Shown piece after piece: positions 28,714 to 37,404 of a DNA stretch of 64,000 nt. Each line of letters opens with the position of its first letter. Position 1 is the stretch's first letter. This stretch comes from Trichocoleus desertorum NBK24 (GTDB taxonomy: Bacteria; Cyanobacteriota; Cyanobacteriia; FACHB-46). The DNA lies in NCBI RefSeq assembly GCF_030409055.1, contig NZ_CP116619.1, positions 2,308,628 through 2,372,627 of the forward strand. Reading direction: 5' to 3'. The notes below the pieces were generated by a model. The model made no database searches, had not been told where the DNA came from, and worked only from the letters and a program-made list of their open reading frames with translations. The translations under genes and the position numbers were made by a program.

Positions 28714-30819
28714 ATGTCTTATTCCAACGAATCCTATGTCTACCCGTCTAGCCCTCAAGTGGCTCAGGTTGATGTCTATCACGGTGTTGAAGTTCCTGAC
28801 CCTTATCGCTGGTTAGAAGACCCAGATTCGGACGAAACTCAGGCGTGGGTAGAAGCACAAAACCAAGTCACTTTTCAGTTCCTCAATCAGATTGCTGTTC
28901 GAGAGCACCTACAACAGCGCTTAACTCAACTCTGGGACTACGAAAAATATGGCATTCCGTTTCGGGGGGGAGATGCCCAAAAATATGGCGTTCCAGAGCG
29001 CTATTTTTACTTCAAGAACGATGGTCTGCAAAATCAAAGTGTGCTCTATACGCTGACCTCGCTTGATGCTGAACCGAGAGTTTTACTAGACCCCAATAAG
29101 CTCTCTGAGGATGGCACAGTTGCCCTCTCTGGGCTGGTTATTAGTGAAGACGCTAGACTGATGGCCTATGGTCTTTCTACGTCTGGGTCAGATTGGCAGT
29201 CATGGCAAGTGCGGGATATTGAAACGGGCGAAGACCTGAGCGATCGCTTGGAGTGGATCAAATTCTCTGGAGCTGCTTGGACTCATGACAACCAAGGATT
29301 TTTCTACAGCCGCTACGACGAACCCAACGAAACCAGCAAGCTAGAAGCCATCAACTATTTTCAGAAGCTTTATTACCATCGCTTAGGCACCCCTCAGTCT
29401 GAAGATGTGCTGATTTATGAGCGCTCAGATCAAGCAGAGTGGGGTTTTAATGGCGGCGTTACTGAGGATGGTCGCTACTTAATCATTTCAGTTTGGCGTG
29501 GTACTGATCCGAAGAATCTAGTCTTCTACAAGGATTTGGCTGACCCTAATGCTGCTGTGGTTGAACTAATTTCTGAGTTTGAAGCTAGCTACAGCTTTGT
29601 GGATAATGACGGCTCAACTTTTTGGTTCCAGACTGATCTAGAGGCACCCCGTGGTCGTGTAATTGCGATCGATATTCAGGCTCCAGAGCGAAACAATTGG
29701 CGGGAACTGATTCCCCAAGCGGCTGAAACCTTAGAAGGTGTAGGACTACTCAACCATCAGTTTGTGGCTTCCTATCTCAAAGACGCTCGCAGCCAAATCA
29801 AAATCTTTGACTTGAATGGTAGTTTCGTTCGGGAAGTGGTTTTGCCCGGAATTGGTTCAGCGGGCGGCTTTGGCGGACGGCGAGAGGATACAGAAACGTT
29901 CTACAGCTTCACGAGTTTCACGACTCCACCGACGATTTATCGCTACGACATGGTGACTGGTGAGAGCAACCTTTTTCGGCAGCCAACTGTCGCCTTTAAC
30001 CCGGACGAGTACGAAACCAAGCAGGTTTTTTACGCCAGCAAAGATGGGACTCAAGTGCCCATGTTTATTACTCACAAAAAAGGCTTGCAGCTAGACGGCA
30101 ACAACCCTACTTACCTCTATGGCTACGGTGGCTTTAATGTTTCGCTCACCCCTAGCTTCTCCGTCAGCAACTTGGTGTGGATGGAACTCGGCGGTGTGTA
30201 TGCCATGCCTAATCTGCGCGGCGGTGGTGAGTATGGAGAGGAGTGGCACCAGGCGGGGACAAAGCTCCACAAGCAAAATGTGTTTGATGATTTTATTGCC
30301 GCAGCCGAGTGGTTGATTGCTAACCAATACACCTCTGCGAGCAAGTTAGCGATCGGGGGTGGCAGTAATGGGGGCTTGTTGGTGGGCGCTTGCATGACCC
30401 AACGTCCAGATTTATTTGCCGCAGCCTTACCCGCAGTCGGCGTGATGGATATGTTGCGCTTCCACAAGTTCACCATTGGCTGGGCCTGGACTTCGGATTA
30501 TGGGTCTCCTGAGGAACTAGAGGAGTTTGAGGCTCTTTACGGTTACTCACCCCTGCACAACCTGAAGCCAGGAACGGCCTATCCTGCCACGCTGATTACC
30601 ACCGCAGACCATGACGATCGCGTGGTGCCTGCCCATAGCTTTAAGTTTGCTGCCGCCCTGCAAGCCGCTCATACAGGCTCAGCTCCCGTCTTAATTCGGA
30701 TTGAAACTAAAGCAGGCCACGGAGCGGGTAAACCGACGGCCAAAGTGATAGAGGAAGTGAGCGATCGCTGGGCTTTCTTGGTACAAACCCTCAACATCTC
30801 GACTACTACTGAAGCTTAA
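28714..30819 (+). CDS. Prolyl oligopeptidase family serine peptidase (S9A)
   Basis: A 701-residue cytoplasmic peptidase that cleaves short peptides after proline. An N-terminal beta-propeller begins HGVEVPDPYRWLED. The C-terminal alpha/beta hydrolase domain starts near YLYGYGGFNVS. Catalytic residues are Ser in GGGSNGG (about 550), Asp in TTADHDDRV (about 631) and His in KAGHGAGK (about 669). No signal peptide is seen. Length is close to the family norm. It stands alone between the hmp terminator and a small hypothetical gene. Confidence 0.93.
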   Translation: MSYSNESYVYPSSPQVAQVDVYHGVEVPDPYRWLEDPDSDETQAWVEAQNQVTFQFLNQIAVREHLQQRLTQLWDYEKYGIPFRGGDAQKYGVPERYFYFKNDGLQNQSVLYTLTSLDAEPRVLLDPNKLSEDGTVALSGLVISEDARLMAYGLSTSGSDWQSWQVRDIETGEDLSDRLEWIKFSGAAWTHDNQGFFYSRYDEPNETSKLEAINYFQKLYYHRLGTPQSEDVLIYERSDQAEWGFNGGVTEDGRYLIISVWRGTDPKNLVFYKDLADPNAAVVELISEFEASYSFVDNDGSTFWFQTDLEAPRGRVIAIDIQAPERNNWRELIPQAAETLEGVGLLNHQFVASYLKDARSQIKIFDLNGSFVREVVLPGIGSAGGFGGRREDTETFYSFTSFTTPPTIYRYDMVTGESNLFRQPTVAFNPDEYETKQVFYASKDGTQVPMFITHKKGLQLDGNNPTYLYGYGGFNVSLTPSFSVSNLVWMELGGVYAMPNLRGGGEYGEEWHQAGTKLHKQNVFDDFIAAAEWLIANQYTSASKLAIGGGSNGGLLVGACMTQRPDLFAAALPAVGVMDMLRFHKFTIGWAWTSDYGSPEELEEFEALYGYSPLHNLKPGTAYPATLITTADHDDRVVPAHSFKFAAALQAAHTGSAPVLIRIETKAGHGAGKPTAKVIEEVSDRWAFLVQTLNISTTTEA

Positions 30820-30955
30820 AATTTCATCTTAAGGAAGAGTGACAAGCTCTCTCTAACGTGCGATCGCGGTTCTTCCCATTTACAGAACTCAATCAATAGA
30901 CACCCTCGTTAACATGTTTACAAAAGTTAAACATTTTAATGAGAGTGTCTTTATC

Positions 30956-31216
30956 ATGCCTAATTTACTCGCAGCAACTCAAGATTATTGGCGTAAGTTA
31001 AATGAGCTACAAGCTGCTTATCAACGCGGAGAAGTATCGCTGCCAGAAGTCGATGCCAGAGTAGCAGAACTAATGCGTGAGCTAGGGCAAGAGCGGCGAG
31101 CTGCGATCGACTTCACATTTGCTAGTATTGGCCATTTGTGGAATCAGCAGAGGGAGACCGTTGTTGGTGTGAGTTTGCTAGGAATGCTTACCTATGCTTG
31201 GGCAGTTATGAGCTAA
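30956..31216 (+). CDS. Small hypothetical protein with C-terminal hydrophobic helix
   Basis: An 86-residue protein of unrecognised family. It begins with a helical, charged part (YWRKLNELQAAYQRGEVSL ... VAELMRELGQERR) and ends in a hydrophobic segment (VGVSLLGMLTYAWAVM), so it is probably a membrane-associated small protein. The ATG at 30956 is preferred because GAGAG lies about 10 bases upstream; an ATG at 30914 would add 14 residues with no ribosome site. Confidence 0.55.
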   Translation: MPNLLAATQDYWRKLNELQAAYQRGEVSLPEVDARVAELMRELGQERRAAIDFTFASIGHLWNQQRETVVGVSLLGMLTYAWAVMS

Positions 31217-31394
31217 GTAAGGCAAAATCTAGCAAAAAATCCCATTTACCGGAACTTTTAGGGTCAAATTACGTCATCGTTTGGTAACGTCATAGCGAAT
31301 CGCTACTTTTCTGGGCTGTCATTAACCGTTATGCTCCGAAACGGTTGTGCCTGTTATAGTTGGATGCGATCGCTCACCCAAGCGCGAGACAATT

Positions 31395-31949
31395 ATGAAA
31401 CGAGTTCTAGCTGCCCTTGCCTGCATTCCTCTCACTCTAACGGGTTCAATTGTTGGACTAACCCCTGCTAGCGCTGCCCCTACAGCCGCCGCTCAACAGG
31501 CGCAACAACAACGGGCCAAGGCTGCCAGCTATCGTCGCTATATGCAACTAGGGTACGCTGCGAATAAACAGCGAGACTACCAAACGGCCCAGTCAAGTTT
31601 TCAAGCAGCGCTAAAAATTCGCCCTGGCGATCCTTATGCCACAAAAGCCTTACGTAATGTTAGAGGATTTGTACGGCGCAACGAGTTAATTAGAGCGGCT
31701 AACGTAGCGCGGCAAAAACGAGCGGATGCTTTGGGTCAAACGTTACAACAAGCAACCGCAGGGCAAGATTGGCAATGTGCAGTGGCGGTGATCGATAATT
31801 TAACTCCCTTGCTCCCAGCCAATTCCTTGAAGCGAGCTGAGCTGCTAACTTATCGGAGTCGGCTCCAAGGACTAATTGGGGCGGAAGCAGATATTACTCG
31901 TTGGTCTAGTGTCTGTAGTCAAGCTAGCCTAACTGCTCAAAATCAATAA
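31395..31949 (+). CDS. Secreted TPR-like hypothetical protein
   Basis: A 184-residue protein with a clear signal peptide (KRVLAALACIPLTLTGSIVG, cleavage near ASA-AP), so it is exported to the periplasm. The mature part starts with a Gln/Ala-rich helix and one TPR-like unit (YMQLGYAANKQRDYQTAQSS ... ALKIRPGDPYATKALRNVRG). Two Cys residues in the C-terminal half may form a disulfide. The function is unknown. The start is set at the ATG that directly begins the signal peptide. Confidence 0.65.
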   Translation: MKRVLAALACIPLTLTGSIVGLTPASAAPTAAAQQAQQQRAKAASYRRYMQLGYAANKQRDYQTAQSSFQAALKIRPGDPYATKALRNVRGFVRRNELIRAANVARQKRADALGQTLQQATAGQDWQCAVAVIDNLTPLLPANSLKRAELLTYRSRLQGLIGAEADITRWSSVCSQASLTAQNQ

Positions 31950-31959
31950 TGTTTTTAGC

Positions 31960-32005
31960 CGCGATCGCTTCTTATCAGGCGGAGAAAATACAGGAAGCGA
32001 TCGCG
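31960..32005. repeat. Hairpin built from two HIP1 sites between convergent genes
   Basis: CGCGATCGCTTC (31960-31971) and GAAGCGATCGCG (31994-32005) are perfectly complementary, 12 pairs with a 22-base loop. Each arm contains a HIP1 octamer. It lies between two convergent stop codons, but neither side has a clear T tract. Confidence 0.6.
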
Positions 32006-32034
32006 CAATTCAGCAAAATTCTGGTTCAAACAAA

Positions 32035-33024
32035 TTAGCGATACAAAGTACCGTCTGGCATTGTAGCCCCCGCCAGAATTGCTTCCCCTGAGTTGGTAGC
32101 GGTAATGTCGGCTCCCCGGAGGCTGGCTTCTGCTAGGTTGGTTTGCCACAGGTTTGCCTGCGTTAGTTTCGCCCCCCAGAGGTAAGCTCGGTAAAAACTA
32201 GCTGCGGTTAAATTAGCTTCGCAGAGCGTTGCCGCATTCAAGTTTGCACCCGTTAAATCCGCTTCAGTTAAATCGGCAGCAGTCAAGTCAGCCTTACTCA
32301 GGGTGGCTTCACTCAAATTGGCTCTGCGTAAATCCGCTTCGCTCAAATTTGCAGCATGTAGATTGACTCGAATTAAGCTCGCTACTCGCAGTTGAGTAGC
32401 ACTCAAATTTGCAGCGGTGAGGGTCGCGCCATTGAGATTGGCTCCCCCCAGTTTGGCAGCACTCAGGTTCACGCCATCTAAATCAATTCCGTTTAGATCA
32501 ACGCCGTTCAAAAAGGCGGCACTGAGCTTGACGCCGTTGAGTAAAGCCCCATTGAGACAAGCACCGCTCAGTCTTGCCCCAGTCAAGTTGGCCCAGTTGA
32601 GATTCGCTTTGGTGAGATTGGCAGAGCGCAGATTGATATTGCGCAGATCAGCTCCACAGAAGTTAACTTCTTGCAGGTTAGCAGCTCGTAAGTTAACTGC
32701 CGTGAGAATGGCTCCACTCACTTTAGCCCCAGTTAAATCAGCCTTAACTAAAAATGCCCCCTTGAGATTGGCTTTGGTTAAGTCGGCATGAGTTAATCGG
32801 GCGTACCCCAGTTTGGCGAAACTCAGATCAGCCGAGTAAAAAAATGCCCCATCCAAGTTGGCACCTGTGAATGACGCCCGACTCAAGTTAGCAGACGCAA
32901 ACGAAGCACCCGTAAAGTTAGCGCCTGCTAGATCTGCTCGTTCTAAGTTGACCCCGATCAGATTAATGCCATTGAAGTCTCTCTCGCCTGCTGCATACCG
33001 TTTCAGTAACTCGTCCGCATTCAT
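32035..33024 (-). CDS. Pentapeptide-repeat protein (329 aa)
   Basis: Starts MNADELLKRYAAGERDFNG and is then almost entirely A(D/N)LXX pentapeptide repeats, which form a right-handed quadrilateral beta helix. Cyanobacteria have many such proteins; most have no known function, though some relatives mimic DNA or bind partner proteins. No signal peptide is visible. It is the longest of three paralogues here (others at 34234 and 36271). All share the LLKRYAAGER-F start and a PDG/PNG ending near the C-terminus. Confidence 0.88.
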   Translation of the reverse strand: MNADELLKRYAAGERDFNGINLIGVNLERADLAGANFTGASFASANLSRASFTGANLDGAFFYSADLSFAKLGYARLTHADLTKANLKGAFLVKADLTGAKVSGAILTAVNLRAANLQEVNFCGADLRNINLRSANLTKANLNWANLTGARLSGACLNGALLNGVKLSAAFLNGVDLNGIDLDGVNLSAAKLGGANLNGATLTAANLSATQLRVASLIRVNLHAANLSEADLRRANLSEATLSKADLTAADLTEADLTGANLNAATLCEANLTAASFYRAYLWGAKLTQANLWQTNLAEASLRGADITATNSGEAILAGATMPDGTLYR

Positions 33025-33200
33025 AACTATGGCCTCGCGATCGCTCTAGGCAGGTAATTAGGTTTAGGTTGCCCAGGCTAGGATGCAAGTTCAGAGAATA
33101 TGTGCCATTTGATACAAAGCGTTATACAGCTTCAGAGGGTGAGAGTCCTAGAAGCCTGTATTTTCGAGCTTTATGATCTCACTGCAACTAGTTGCAAGAG

Positions 33201-34013
33201 TTACTCAATCGCGTAAGTCACACTAATCTGACTGATCACTCTCACTTCTGTAGGTGCTGCTGGATCATAGGGAGGCGCACCCGTTCTGGCAGGAGCGAGC
33301 AGATTCGCCGGACCCCCTACTTTGGAGCCACACTGAGCAAAAGCCGAAGGTGAACCCGCTACTGGGAGTTCTGTAATTTGCAGTACAGACCCCAGGCGAA
33401 CCTGCACAGTTGTTGCTAAAGCTTGAAGCCGCTGTTGAGCATCACTCAAGGCAGCTCGTCGTGAGGCATTTTCTAGGGGTCTACAGTTTCTAACGGCATA
33501 CTCAGCCCCGACACTTTGGACATCGAAGCGATTGGTTTTCTGAGCCGCACTATTTGCGGTCAAGACTACTTCTTGTACGCGAGGACGAGTTGGTTTTTCT
33601 AGCAACACAACCACTTCAGCGCTATCACTAGAGGTTACTTGAACCGTAATAGCTTCTGCGGGAACTCCAATGGCTTCTAGAGCTGTGACCACAGGTTGTA
33701 GAGCTGAAGGTTGCAGCGATTGATTACCGATGTTCAGCTGGTTGGGTACATCAACTGCAACCCCAAACGGATTACGAGTGATCATTTGAATTTCCAGCCG
33801 AGCGCTATCCGCTGGAGCAGCCACTTGGCCTTGGCCCAAAACTGTAATGTTGCGTGGAGTATCCCCTAAAGGACTGGCAGGATAGGCATGCTGAGCCACG
33901 GAGGCGGGGCCTGCAAGTGGAGAACCTAAAGCTTTTACCTCGATTGCGTTCACCTGGGGAATGGGTAAGAGGAACGCTGATGAAAAAAGCGCTGCGATCG
34001 CGATCCCTTTCAT
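33201..34013 (-). CDS. SIMPL domain (DUF541) periplasmic protein
   Basis: The 270-residue exported protein has a signal peptide (KGIAIAALFSSAFLLPIPQ, cleavage near VNA). The SIMPL region starts with NITVLGQGQVAAPADSARLE and contains ALSDAQQRLQALATTVQVRLG, typical of the family. The function is poorly known; relatives form large ring-like assemblies or affect envelope traits. Two Cys (about residues 182 and 232) may pair in the periplasm. It lies between two pentapeptide-repeat genes on the same strand, with gaps too long to insist on an operon. Confidence 0.82.
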   Translation of the reverse strand: MKGIAIAALFSSAFLLPIPQVNAIEVKALGSPLAGPASVAQHAYPASPLGDTPRNITVLGQGQVAAPADSARLEIQMITRNPFGVAVDVPNQLNIGNQSLQPSALQPVVTALEAIGVPAEAITVQVTSSDSAEVVVLLEKPTRPRVQEVVLTANSAAQKTNRFDVQSVGAEYAVRNCRPLENASRRAALSDAQQRLQALATTVQVRLGSVLQITELPVAGSPSAFAQCGSKVGGPANLLAPARTGAPPYDPAAPTEVRVISQISVTYAIE

Positions 34014-34233
34014 GGGGGCAAGACTCCTGCTTCAAGCGTTTCACTTCTGGCATCTGCTAGCTTTGGCAGATTACTGCTGTGTTGCCAGCATACAACCCCC
34101 ACTGTTATAACCTTTTCAGCCCCAGAAACGCCCAATTTGTCACTGCTCTCATGAGATCATCTCCCACGAAGATGAGAGAAGGGCGACTTGATGAATGCCT
34201 ATGCCTCATACGGCTCTGCTGAGTTGTGGCCAA

Positions 34234-35043
34234 CTAATTGTGCACAGTACCATCCGGCATAATGGCCCCACTCAAATTGGCATTCTTCAGGTCAGTGTCA
34301 ATCAATGTTGCCCTTCTGAGGTTGGCATCCATCAACATAGCTTCCACCAAGCTTACCTCTGTTAGATTCGTCCAAGTCAGGTTGGCTCGATACAAATTGG
34401 TATTGCTTAAGTCGGCCCCCCGGAGGCTAGCCCAGCTCAAATTAGCGTTTCTGAGATTTGCCTGCTTCAACTGAGCCACTCTGAAGTTAGCTCCACTCAA
34501 ATTGGCTTTGCTCAAATTCGCTTCATTGAGCTTGGCTCCGTCTAAAATGGCACCTGCCAAAATACTATGAGTTAGATTCGCTCGGTCTAAGCAAGCGCGA
34601 CTGAGGTTGGCATGGGTCAAGTTGGCATTACTTAAGTTGGAGCCGTTGAGCGATGCTTCTACTAGTTTGGCTTTGCTCAAATTCGCTTCATGCAGATCTG
34701 CCTCAATCAAGCTAGCCCCACCCATATTGGCCTCACTCAAATTGGTGTCTTGCAAGATAGCACCTCGAAAATTCGCTTCGCCGGATTGAACTCCTTTCAA
34801 GCTAGCTTCGCGAAAATTGACCCGAATTAGGTTGGCTCCAATCAGAGTCGCATTCGTCAAGTTGGCTTGACTTAAATTCGCTCCTCCTAAGTTGGCACCA
34901 CTTAAATTGGCTTCCGATAAATTTGCTCCTGTGAAGTCTGCACCACAAAGGTTGACCCCGCTCAAAGATGCTCGTACCAAACTGACATCTTGAAAACTTC
35001 TTTCCCCTGCTGCATACCGTTTCAGCAGTTCAGCAGCATCCAT
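34234..35043 (-). CDS. Pentapeptide-repeat protein (269 aa)
   Basis: Begins MDAAELLKRYAAGERSFQDV and continues as A(D/N)LXX repeats to IMPDGTVHN. It is a paralogue of the genes at 32035 and 36271. The start at 35043 is chosen because GAGAGGAAA lies just upstream and because it matches the starts of its paralogues; an upstream start would add 11 unrelated residues. It has no signal peptide or membrane helix. The function is unknown. Confidence 0.87.
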   Translation of the reverse strand: MDAAELLKRYAAGERSFQDVSLVRASLSGVNLCGADFTGANLSEANLSGANLGGANLSQANLTNATLIGANLIRVNFREASLKGVQSGEANFRGAILQDTNLSEANMGGASLIEADLHEANLSKAKLVEASLNGSNLSNANLTHANLSRACLDRANLTHSILAGAILDGAKLNEANLSKANLSGANFRVAQLKQANLRNANLSWASLRGADLSNTNLYRANLTWTNLTEVSLVEAMLMDANLRRATLIDTDLKNANLSGAIMPDGTVHN

Positions 35044-35671
35044 AGGATTTCCTCTCGCAATTCTGTAAGTAAGCAAGTTAGCTGGGCATGTTCATCTATC
35101 AGCCTCTGAATCCACTCTGAACCCAAGTGGCTTTAGCTGGGATGCAGGGTTTCATTCTATTCAGACTGAAGCGCAGCTGGCGATCGCTGCTTACTGATAT
35201 AGCAGCTATTTACATTAGGTTGCCTCTCTAATCAGTAGGGTCTGACAAAGTTTTATACGTCTTATTATTTCTCTTAATAGTAACGAAACTATCTAGTCCT
35301 ACCTTTTGGTTCGTAGTTATACACTCAGTTCTAGTAAGGCAGGAGCCCCATTTTGCAATGTCAAGATTCAGCTTGAAATGAGATGAGTCTACTCTAAATT
35401 CGCGCAATTAGCATAACTCTTACCACTAATTTTCTTCAGGTAGAGTATTGCTCCAAAGATTTTTGGAAGATGAGTGAGGCGATCGTATCTTGCCGTCCTA
35501 CCTAAGACACAACTCGGCAAACAGTTGTTTGATCTACATTTTGACAGAGTTATTTGTTAATGAGTTTACATAGTGTAACAAATAGTTGAAAAGCTGTTAG
35601 TTCCCTTGAATAAGCTCAACTACGGCTCAAACATTACTTAGCTCAATAACTTGTGAAGTGAGATAACTACA
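35044..35671. other. AT-rich divergent spacer between a pentapeptide-repeat gene and DUF2945
   Basis: There is no gene in these 628 bases. It must hold the promoters of both neighbours. Near its right end it has TTGACA (35541-35546) and an inverted repeat (35551-35584), listed separately. One GCGATCGC lies near 35180. Confidence 0.55.
35551..35584. promoter_or_regulatory. Inverted repeat overlapping a possible promoter upstream of DUF2945
   Basis: TATTTGTTA (35551-35559) and TAACAAATA (35576-35584) are complementary, and inside them TTACA-TAG-TGTAA (35566-35578) forms a second palindrome. A TTGACA box starts ten bases upstream, so the repeat would cover the spacer and -10 area. The DUF2945 ATG is 87 bases further on. 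Confidence 0.35.
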
Positions 35672-35887
35672 ATGACTGAACAGTTTAAGAAAGGTGATTC
35701 AGTAGAGTGGAATACAGCTCAGGGTAAAACCCAAGGCGAGGTAAAGAAAAAACTGACTTCTCCGACTGAAATCAAAGGGCATTCTGTCGCAGCATCCCCA
35801 GAGAATCCTGAGTATTTGGTTGAAAGTGAGAAAACTGGCAAACAAGCGGCCCACAAACCCGCAGCCCTTAAAAAAGTGGAGGACTAG
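35672..35887 (+). CDS. DUF2945 (HVA1-type) small protein
   Basis: A 71-residue soluble protein matching the DUF2945/hypervirulence-associated TUDOR-like family: KKGDSVEWNTAQGKTQGEVK start, a middle strand pattern, and YLVESEKTGKQAAHKPAALK at the end. The molecular function is unknown. The gene is followed after three bases by a DUF3140 gene; this pairing recurs in bacteria and suggests a joint role, possibly in stress responses (inference). Confidence 0.85.
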   Translation: MTEQFKKGDSVEWNTAQGKTQGEVKKKLTSPTEIKGHSVAASPENPEYLVESEKTGKQAAHKPAALKKVED

Positions 35888-35890
35888 ATC

Positions 35891-36220
35891 ATGACTACCG
35901 ATGCCAAATCAGTGGTTGGGGAGTTTCAGCAAGCGGTCAACATGACGGCTCATGAACTTAGCTCTTGGCTAGAAACTGAAGAATCGCAAGCCGTAGGACA
36001 GAAGGAGTCAGGGCACGAATCCATTGGTCATCAATCTGGCAAACACATTATTGAGCTACTTGGCAAATCTAAAACAGAGTACACTGAAGACGATTTATCC
36101 CAGATGAAACGGGTGATCAGTTATGTACACCGCCACCTAGCTCAGCACCCATCTGGCGATATTGAGCATACTCGCTGGCGTTATTCCCTCATGAACTGGG
36201 GTCACGATCCGCTCAAGTAG
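35891..36220 (+). CDS. DUF3140 protein, partner of DUF2945
   Basis: A 109-residue soluble protein of the DUF3140 family. Landmarks: VVGEFQQAVNMTAHELSSWL, ESIGHQSGKHIIELL, and a C-terminal MKRVISYVHRHLAQ ... WRYSLMNWGHDPLK. The function is unknown. The ATG is three bases after the DUF2945 stop, so the two are almost certainly co-translated. The next gene, a pentapeptide-repeat protein, converges on it. Confidence 0.85.
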   Translation: MTTDAKSVVGEFQQAVNMTAHELSSWLETEESQAVGQKESGHESIGHQSGKHIIELLGKSKTEYTEDDLSQMKRVISYVHRHLAQHPSGDIEHTRWRYSLMNWGHDPLK

Positions 36221-36270
36221 AGGTCAAGTAAAGGCGAGCGCTCAGATGGAGCTGGCTAAACTCTTCAAAA

Positions 36271-37098
36271 CTATTCATAAGTTCTTCCATTAGGCATGAT
36301 GGCTCCAGTTAAGTCTGCGTTACGCAAGTTTGCCTGATTGAGTTTGGCATCGATCAAGATGGCTTCTTGTAAATTTCCTTCACTCAGGTTGGCCCAACTT
36401 AAATTGGCTCGGTAAAGATTGGCTCGGCTGAGGTTAGCACCCCGCAAGGTCGTCCAGCTTAAATTTGCGCCTCTTAGATTCGCGCCTGACAAGTTGGCTT
36501 TGGTCAAAGTGGCACCGCTCAAGCGCGCACGGCTGAGGTGTGCTCCTTGAAAGTTACCCGCTTCTAAAATGGCTCCGTTCAGAATGGCGTTGGTGAGGTT
36601 AGCCAATTCCAAAGTAGCTCCGTGCAAGATCGCGTTCGTCAGATTCGCCGACTCTAAAATGGCACCATTCAGCATCGCCTCGGTCAAATTAGCTCGGTTC
36701 AAAGCGACCTCGGCCAGTTTGGCTCGACTTAAGTCAGCTCCGCGCAGGTTTGCTTCACTTAAGCTCGCTTCGTTGAAATCAGCTGCTACACAAATCGCGT
36801 TAGTGAGATTGGCCCCTCGTAGATTGGCAGTTTGCAACTTAGCTTCTCGCAAATCTACACCTGTGAGGTCAGCACCTGTGAGATTGGCTTCTTGCAAGTT
36901 TGCTTGTAAATTGGCATTGCGAAGATTGGCTTCTCTCAGATTTGCACCTACTAAAGAAGCCCCCAACAGCTGAGCACCGCTCAAATTCGCGCCTCGCAGA
37001 TTCGCCTCACTCAACTCGACTGCGGTCAAATCTGCACCTGCTAAGTTGGCACCGCGAAAATCTCGCTCGCCCGCTGCGTACCGCTTGAGTAAATCCAT
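36271..37098 (-). CDS. Pentapeptide-repeat protein (275 aa)
   Basis: Begins MDLLKRYAAGERDFRGANLA and consists of A(D/N)LXX repeats to the end (AIMPNGRTYE). Third member of the local paralogue set. A few repeats are irregular near residues 60-70, where NLQANLQEANL shows a shortened unit. The start at 37098 matches the paralogues; the upstream in-frame start would add only five residues. No export signal; function unknown. Confidence 0.87.
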   Translation of the reverse strand: MDLLKRYAAGERDFRGANLAGADLTAVELSEANLRGANLSGAQLLGASLVGANLREANLRNANLQANLQEANLTGADLTGVDLREAKLQTANLRGANLTNAICVAADFNEASLSEANLRGADLSRAKLAEVALNRANLTEAMLNGAILESANLTNAILHGATLELANLTNAILNGAILEAGNFQGAHLSRARLSGATLTKANLSGANLRGANLSWTTLRGANLSRANLYRANLSWANLSEGNLQEAILIDAKLNQANLRNADLTGAIMPNGRTYE

Positions 37099-37404
37099 AG
37101 GCACCCAGGTCATCTCAGTCTGCTCTTGATGTGACTATTCTCAGGGTGCCTCAATGGATACAAGGTGCATCATTCCTTTTAATTCTTAAGAGTTTAATTG
37201 TCAGGGTAATTGGGGCGATCGCTTCACTATGGCTTCACGACTACTTCACTACTCCCAATAATCGAACCTGACCATCTCAGAGAAAAATCAACCTGGGAAT
37301 TAGGACGCTACTCTGGCGATAAACACCATCGCCAATAATCCTGCATTCTGACAGAATCAAAGAAAGCAGTTAACCTAATCCTCACATCTTTCACGGAAAG
37401 AAGA
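37099..37404. other. Divergent spacer upstream of ilvD
   Basis: No gene is present. It must contain the promoters of ilvD and the pentapeptide-repeat gene. Small dyads are visible: GGCGAT/ATCGCC (37315-37333) and ATTCTG-A-CAGAAT (37345-37357). No leader peptide rich in branched-chain codons and no known riboswitch was recognised. Confidence 0.5.

Noticed and set aside
32417-36973. Plus-strand ORFs opposite the pentapeptide-repeat genes
   Set aside because: Their Leu/Ala/Ser/Pro periodicity mirrors the repeat codons on the other strand. They are shadows.
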